A stretch of 7,963 nt of DNA from Candidatus Omnitrophota bacterium (GTDB lineage: Bacteria; Omnitrophota; Gorgyraeia; Gygaellales; Profunditerraquicolaceae): positions 1 through 7,963 of the forward strand of contig VGKF01000030.1 of NCBI GenBank assembly GCA_016867175.1, given 5' to 3'. Below the pieces are notes generated by a model that had not been told where the DNA came from, searched no databases, and worked only from the letters and a program-made list of their open reading frames with translations. This document shows, one piece after another, positions 6,523-7,963 of this stretch. The position numbers and the translations under genes were made by a program. Position 1 is the first letter of the stretch, and every line of letters starts with the position of its first letter.

Positions 6523-6574
6523 GCCTCTTTGCTGCTTTGAATATTTACTCTCCTTGATCCTACTACAAAAATTA

Positions 6575-6603
6575 TTTATATCACTCTTTTCCTCAATTGT
6601 CAA
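6575..6603 (-). promoter_or_regulatory. Sigma70-type promoter of the cold-shock gene
   Basis: On the minus strand, TTGACA (6603-6598) and TATAAA (6580-6575) are separated by exactly 17 bp. The expected transcription start is near 6568, giving a leader of about 116 nt. Long structured leaders are typical of cold-shock genes. Confidence 0.8.
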
Positions 6604-6619
6604 GCAAAAAAGGGACCGA

Positions 6620-6670
6620 AAAAAGGGGACGTTTCCCTTTTTGAAGAAAAAATAGAAACGTCCCCTTTTT
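6620..6670. repeat. 16-bp REP-like palindrome (GGGGACGTTTC type)
   Basis: AAAAAGGGGACGTTTC (6620-6635) is the exact reverse complement of 6655-6670, with a 19-nt loop. A nested alternative pairing exists between AAAAAGGGA (6607-6615) and TCCCTTTTT (6634-6642). From memory, GGGGACGTTTC motifs recur as dispersed repeats in several environmental bacterial lineages, often linked with REP-associated Y1 transposases; no transposase is present here. T-runs follow the stem on both strands, so it may also act as a bidirectional terminator insulating the cold-shock promoter from the dehydrogenase operon. Confidence 0.65.
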
Positions 6671-6671
6671 C

Positions 6672-6699
6672 TTGAAAAATTCCAAATGGGTGATAGAAT
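6672..6699 (+). promoter_or_regulatory. Extended -10 promoter of the dehydrogenase operon
   Basis: TTGAAA (6672-6677) lies 16 bp before TAGAAT (6694-6699), and TG at 6691-6692 forms the extended -10 motif TGnTAGAAT. The start of transcription would be near 6706, immediately before a hairpin, giving a leader of about 95 nt. Confidence 0.6.
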
Positions 6700-6709
6700 A
6701 AGTGAGGCT

Positions 6710-6744
6710 ATAGCTTATGGAGCGCGGAGTGCGACATAAGCTAT
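6710..6744 (+). promoter_or_regulatory. 5' hairpin of the dehydrogenase leader
   Basis: ATAGCTTATG (6710-6719) is the exact reverse complement of CATAAGCTAT (6735-6744). Past two mismatches a further short GC-rich stem closes on a 3-nt loop. It would lie at the very 5' end of the mRNA if the proposed promoter is right. It could stabilise the transcript or be part of a regulatory RNA; it could also be an operator dyad. Confidence 0.55.
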
Positions 6745-6758
6745 CCGGCCGAACTTAC

Positions 6759-6795
6759 CCCCGCACAGGCGCTATTTAAAATGTCCTGTAAGGGG
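6759..6795 (+). promoter_or_regulatory. Hairpin pairing with the dehydrogenase ribosome binding site
   Basis: ACAGG (6765-6769) pairs with CCTGT (6785-6789), and CCCC (6759-6762) pairs with GGGG (6792-6795), across a 2x2 internal loop. The GGGG is the core of the Shine-Dalgarno AAGGGG (6790-6795), which lies 5 nt before the ATG at 6801. The fold would hide the ribosome binding site. I do not recognise a known riboswitch in it. Confidence 0.45.
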
Positions 6796-6800
6796 TTATC

Positions 6801-7847
6801 ATGCTGTCTTTCCATAACATGAGAGTAGCCAAATACTACAGTAATAGCGATATAAGGATAGAAGAAGCGCCCAGGCCTAAGATAGGTAAGGGCGAGCTGC
6901 TTATCCGTATAGAGGCCTGCGGGATCTGCGGAAGCGATGTGATGGAGTGGTACCGCATTGACCGTGTCCCCCTGGTGCTTGGCCATGAGGTTGCCGGTGT
7001 AGTGGAAGAGGCTGGCGAGGGGGTAGTTGCCTATAAAAAGGGCCAGAGGGTCTCTGCCTCCCACCATGTGCCCTGCGGAAGCTGCGAATACTGCCTCAAC
7101 GGCCACGAGACTGTCTGCGATACCCTGCGTAAGACTAACTTTGATCCAGGAGGTTTTGCTGAATTTGTGCGCCTGCCGGAAATAAACGTAGAAAAAGGGG
7201 TATATCCTTTGCCTGCCGAAGTATCTACTGCAGAAGCTACCTTTATTGAGCCTTTGGCTTGCGTGCTGCGCGGCCAGAGGGTAGCGGGGATGAAGCGAGG
7301 TTTTTCCGTTTTAGTAGTGGGAAGCGGTATTGCCGGGTTATTACATATAGCGCTGGCTAAGGCAAATGGCGCAGGCACTGTAATAGCCACTGATATATCT
7401 GAATATCGCCTGAAGGCAGCCAAAAGATTCGGAGCTGATCAGGTATTTTTAGCTAAGGATTATAACGCGGACGAACTGCTTAAAATAAATAAGGGCAGGC
7501 TCGCGGACCTGGTGTTTATCTGTGCCGGCTCGCCCACGGCAATAGCTCAAGCCCTGGACTCAGTAGAGCGGGCGGGAACAGCTTTATTTTTTGCGCCTAC
7601 GGATAAGGATAAGACTATCTCCTTATCAGTAAATAAACTTTTCTGGCGCACAGAAAGGAAGATGGTTTCTTCTTACGCCGGCAGCCCCCAGGATCACCTG
7701 GAGGCCCTGGAGTTGATACGTACAGGAAAAATTAAGGTTAAAGATATGATTACGCACAGCCTTCCTCTGGAAAAGATACAGGAGGGCTTTAAGCTGGTGG
7801 TAGAGGCTGGTAATTCGATTAAAGTCATAATTGAACCGCAAAAATAG
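6801..7847 (+). CDS. Zinc-dependent medium-chain alcohol/polyol dehydrogenase
   Basis: The 348-residue product belongs to the medium-chain dehydrogenase family (sorbitol/threonine dehydrogenase-like), which oxidises a secondary alcohol with NAD(P). Catalytic zinc ligands are visible as Cys40 (CGICGSD), His62-Glu63 (GHE) and Glu150 (FIEPL). The structural zinc site is Cys92, Cys95, Cys98 and Cys106. The Rossmann motif is GSGIAG (174-179), and Asp198 at the end of the second strand favours NAD over NADP. Length is normal. The start at 6801 is supported by AAGGGG 5 nt upstream; Met7 (6819) begins the conserved region (MRVAKYY) but has no ribosome binding site of its own. The stop TAG overlaps the next gene's Shine-Dalgarno, so the two genes form an operon. 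The exact substrate cannot be told; the aldolase neighbour points to a sugar or polyol. Confidence 0.9.
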   Translation: MLSFHNMRVAKYYSNSDIRIEEAPRPKIGKGELLIRIEACGICGSDVMEWYRIDRVPLVLGHEVAGVVEEAGEGVVAYKKGQRVSASHHVPCGSCEYCLNGHETVCDTLRKTNFDPGGFAEFVRLPEINVEKGVYPLPAEVSTAEATFIEPLACVLRGQRVAGMKRGFSVLVVGSGIAGLLHIALAKANGAGTVIATDISEYRLKAAKRFGADQVFLAKDYNADELLKINKGRLADLVFICAGSPTAIAQALDSVERAGTALFFAPTDKDKTISLSVNKLFWRTERKMVSSYAGSPQDHLEALELIRTGKIKVKDMITHSLPLEKIQEGFKLVVEAGNSIKVIIEPQK

Positions 7848-7852
7848 GAGGG
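7846..7852 (+). promoter_or_regulatory. Shine-Dalgarno of the aldolase gene overlapping the dehydrogenase stop
   Basis: AGGAGGG begins within the dehydrogenase stop codon (TAG, 7845-7847) and lies 4 nt before the ATG at 7857. It selects that ATG over the out-of-frame ATG at 7853 and suggests translational coupling. Confidence 0.75.
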
Positions 7853-7856
7853 ATGA

Positions 7857-7963
7857 ATGGATTGGGGAATGAAGAATAGGATGCAGCGCATATTTAAAGA
7901 GGACGGGAAGACCGTAATGCTGGCAGTGGACCATGGTTATTTTCTAGGCGCAGTCAGCCGTAT
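7857..7963 (+). CDS. LsrF-like / class I aldolase-family protein, N-terminal fragment
   Basis: Only the first 35 codons are in the window; the gene runs off the right edge. The segment [12 protein letters not shown] (residues 2-13) followed by [12 protein letters not shown] (20-31) closely matches the start of the barrel domain of LsrF and related DeoC/FbaB-type Schiff-base aldolases and thiolases. In this family the DHG motif follows the first barrel strand, while the catalytic lysine lies further on and cannot be seen. LsrF itself cleaves a phosphorylated autoinducer-2 product, but many homologues act on other sugar phosphates, so the family, not the substrate, is supported. The start lacks the N-terminal extension found in E. 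coli LsrF. It is co-transcribed with the dehydrogenase. Confidence 0.82.
   Translation, partial: MDWGMKNRMQRIFKEDGKTVMLAVDHGYFLGAVSR

Noticed and set aside
6509..6555. Upstream open frame or leader peptide in the cold-shock leader
   Set aside because: AAGGAGAG (minus strand, 6555-6548) has no ATG, GTG or TTG at a usable distance, and the short ATG frame in the hairpin lacks a ribosome binding site.
6741..7106. Minus-strand open frame over the dehydrogenase start
   Set aside because: It is antisense to the conserved zinc-site region; the plus-strand frame has full family motifs.
7626..7934. Minus-strand open frames over the dehydrogenase end and aldolase start
   Set aside because: They are antisense to two well-supported genes and show no recognisable domain.

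Overview
This is a bacterial window holding seven complete or nearly complete genes and the first part of an eighth. Base composition changes along it. Roughly the first 1.85 kb is visibly AT-rich with little recognisable regulation. From about 1.88 kb on, the sequence is more balanced, with dense signalling and metabolic genes. The mixture (Cache-type and Rossmann-type histidine kinases, stand-alone receivers, a REP-like GGGGACGTTTC palindrome, an LsrF-like aldolase) recalls uncultivated lineages such as Omnitrophota or deltaproteobacteria-like groups. That placement is a weak impression from memory, not something the window proves.

Layout. (1) Positions 1-446 hold the tail of an upstream unit: an intrinsic terminator at 110-138, then AT-rich non-coding DNA with two inverted repeats. 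(2) 447-1607 encodes a membrane-anchored SGNH/GDSL-type hydrolase, followed by an intrinsic terminator at 1778-1812. (3) 1842-6234 is one signalling operon. A consensus-like promoter lies almost on top of the first start codon. It is followed by a membrane histidine kinase with an extracytoplasmic Cache-like sensor (1878-3815), a stand-alone receiver (3835-4224), a cytoplasmic histidine kinase with a Rossmann-like N-terminus and a degenerate GGDEF-like C-terminus (4227-5693, with its natural end displaced into another frame up to 5772), and a second stand-alone receiver (5802-6182). A perfect 17-bp bidirectional terminator closes it. (4) A convergent minus-strand cold-shock protein gene (6252-6452) has its own promoter and a leader of about 116 nt that contains a second terminator-like hairpin. 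(5) A 16-bp palindromic element (6620-6670) separates it from a rightward metabolic operon. That operon has an extended -10 promoter, a structured leader that can pair with the ribosome binding site, a zinc-dependent medium-chain dehydrogenase (6801-7847), and the start of an LsrF/class I aldolase-family gene running off the right edge.

How the genes work together. The two kinases and two output-less receivers look like a phosphorelay or branched two-component module whose final effector lies elsewhere. One kinase watches the cell exterior or periplasm, and the other may sense a nucleotide or metabolite in the cytoplasm. The dehydrogenase and aldolase overlap at stop codon and ribosome binding site and probably act on the same sugar- or polyol-derived substrate. 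The most interesting signals are: coding sense for the end of a GGDEF fold that continues in the +1 frame just past an A9 tract in the second kinase; a terminator-like attenuator in the cold-shock leader; and an SD-pairing hairpin ahead of the dehydrogenase. I found no tRNA, rRNA, CRISPR array or transposase gene.
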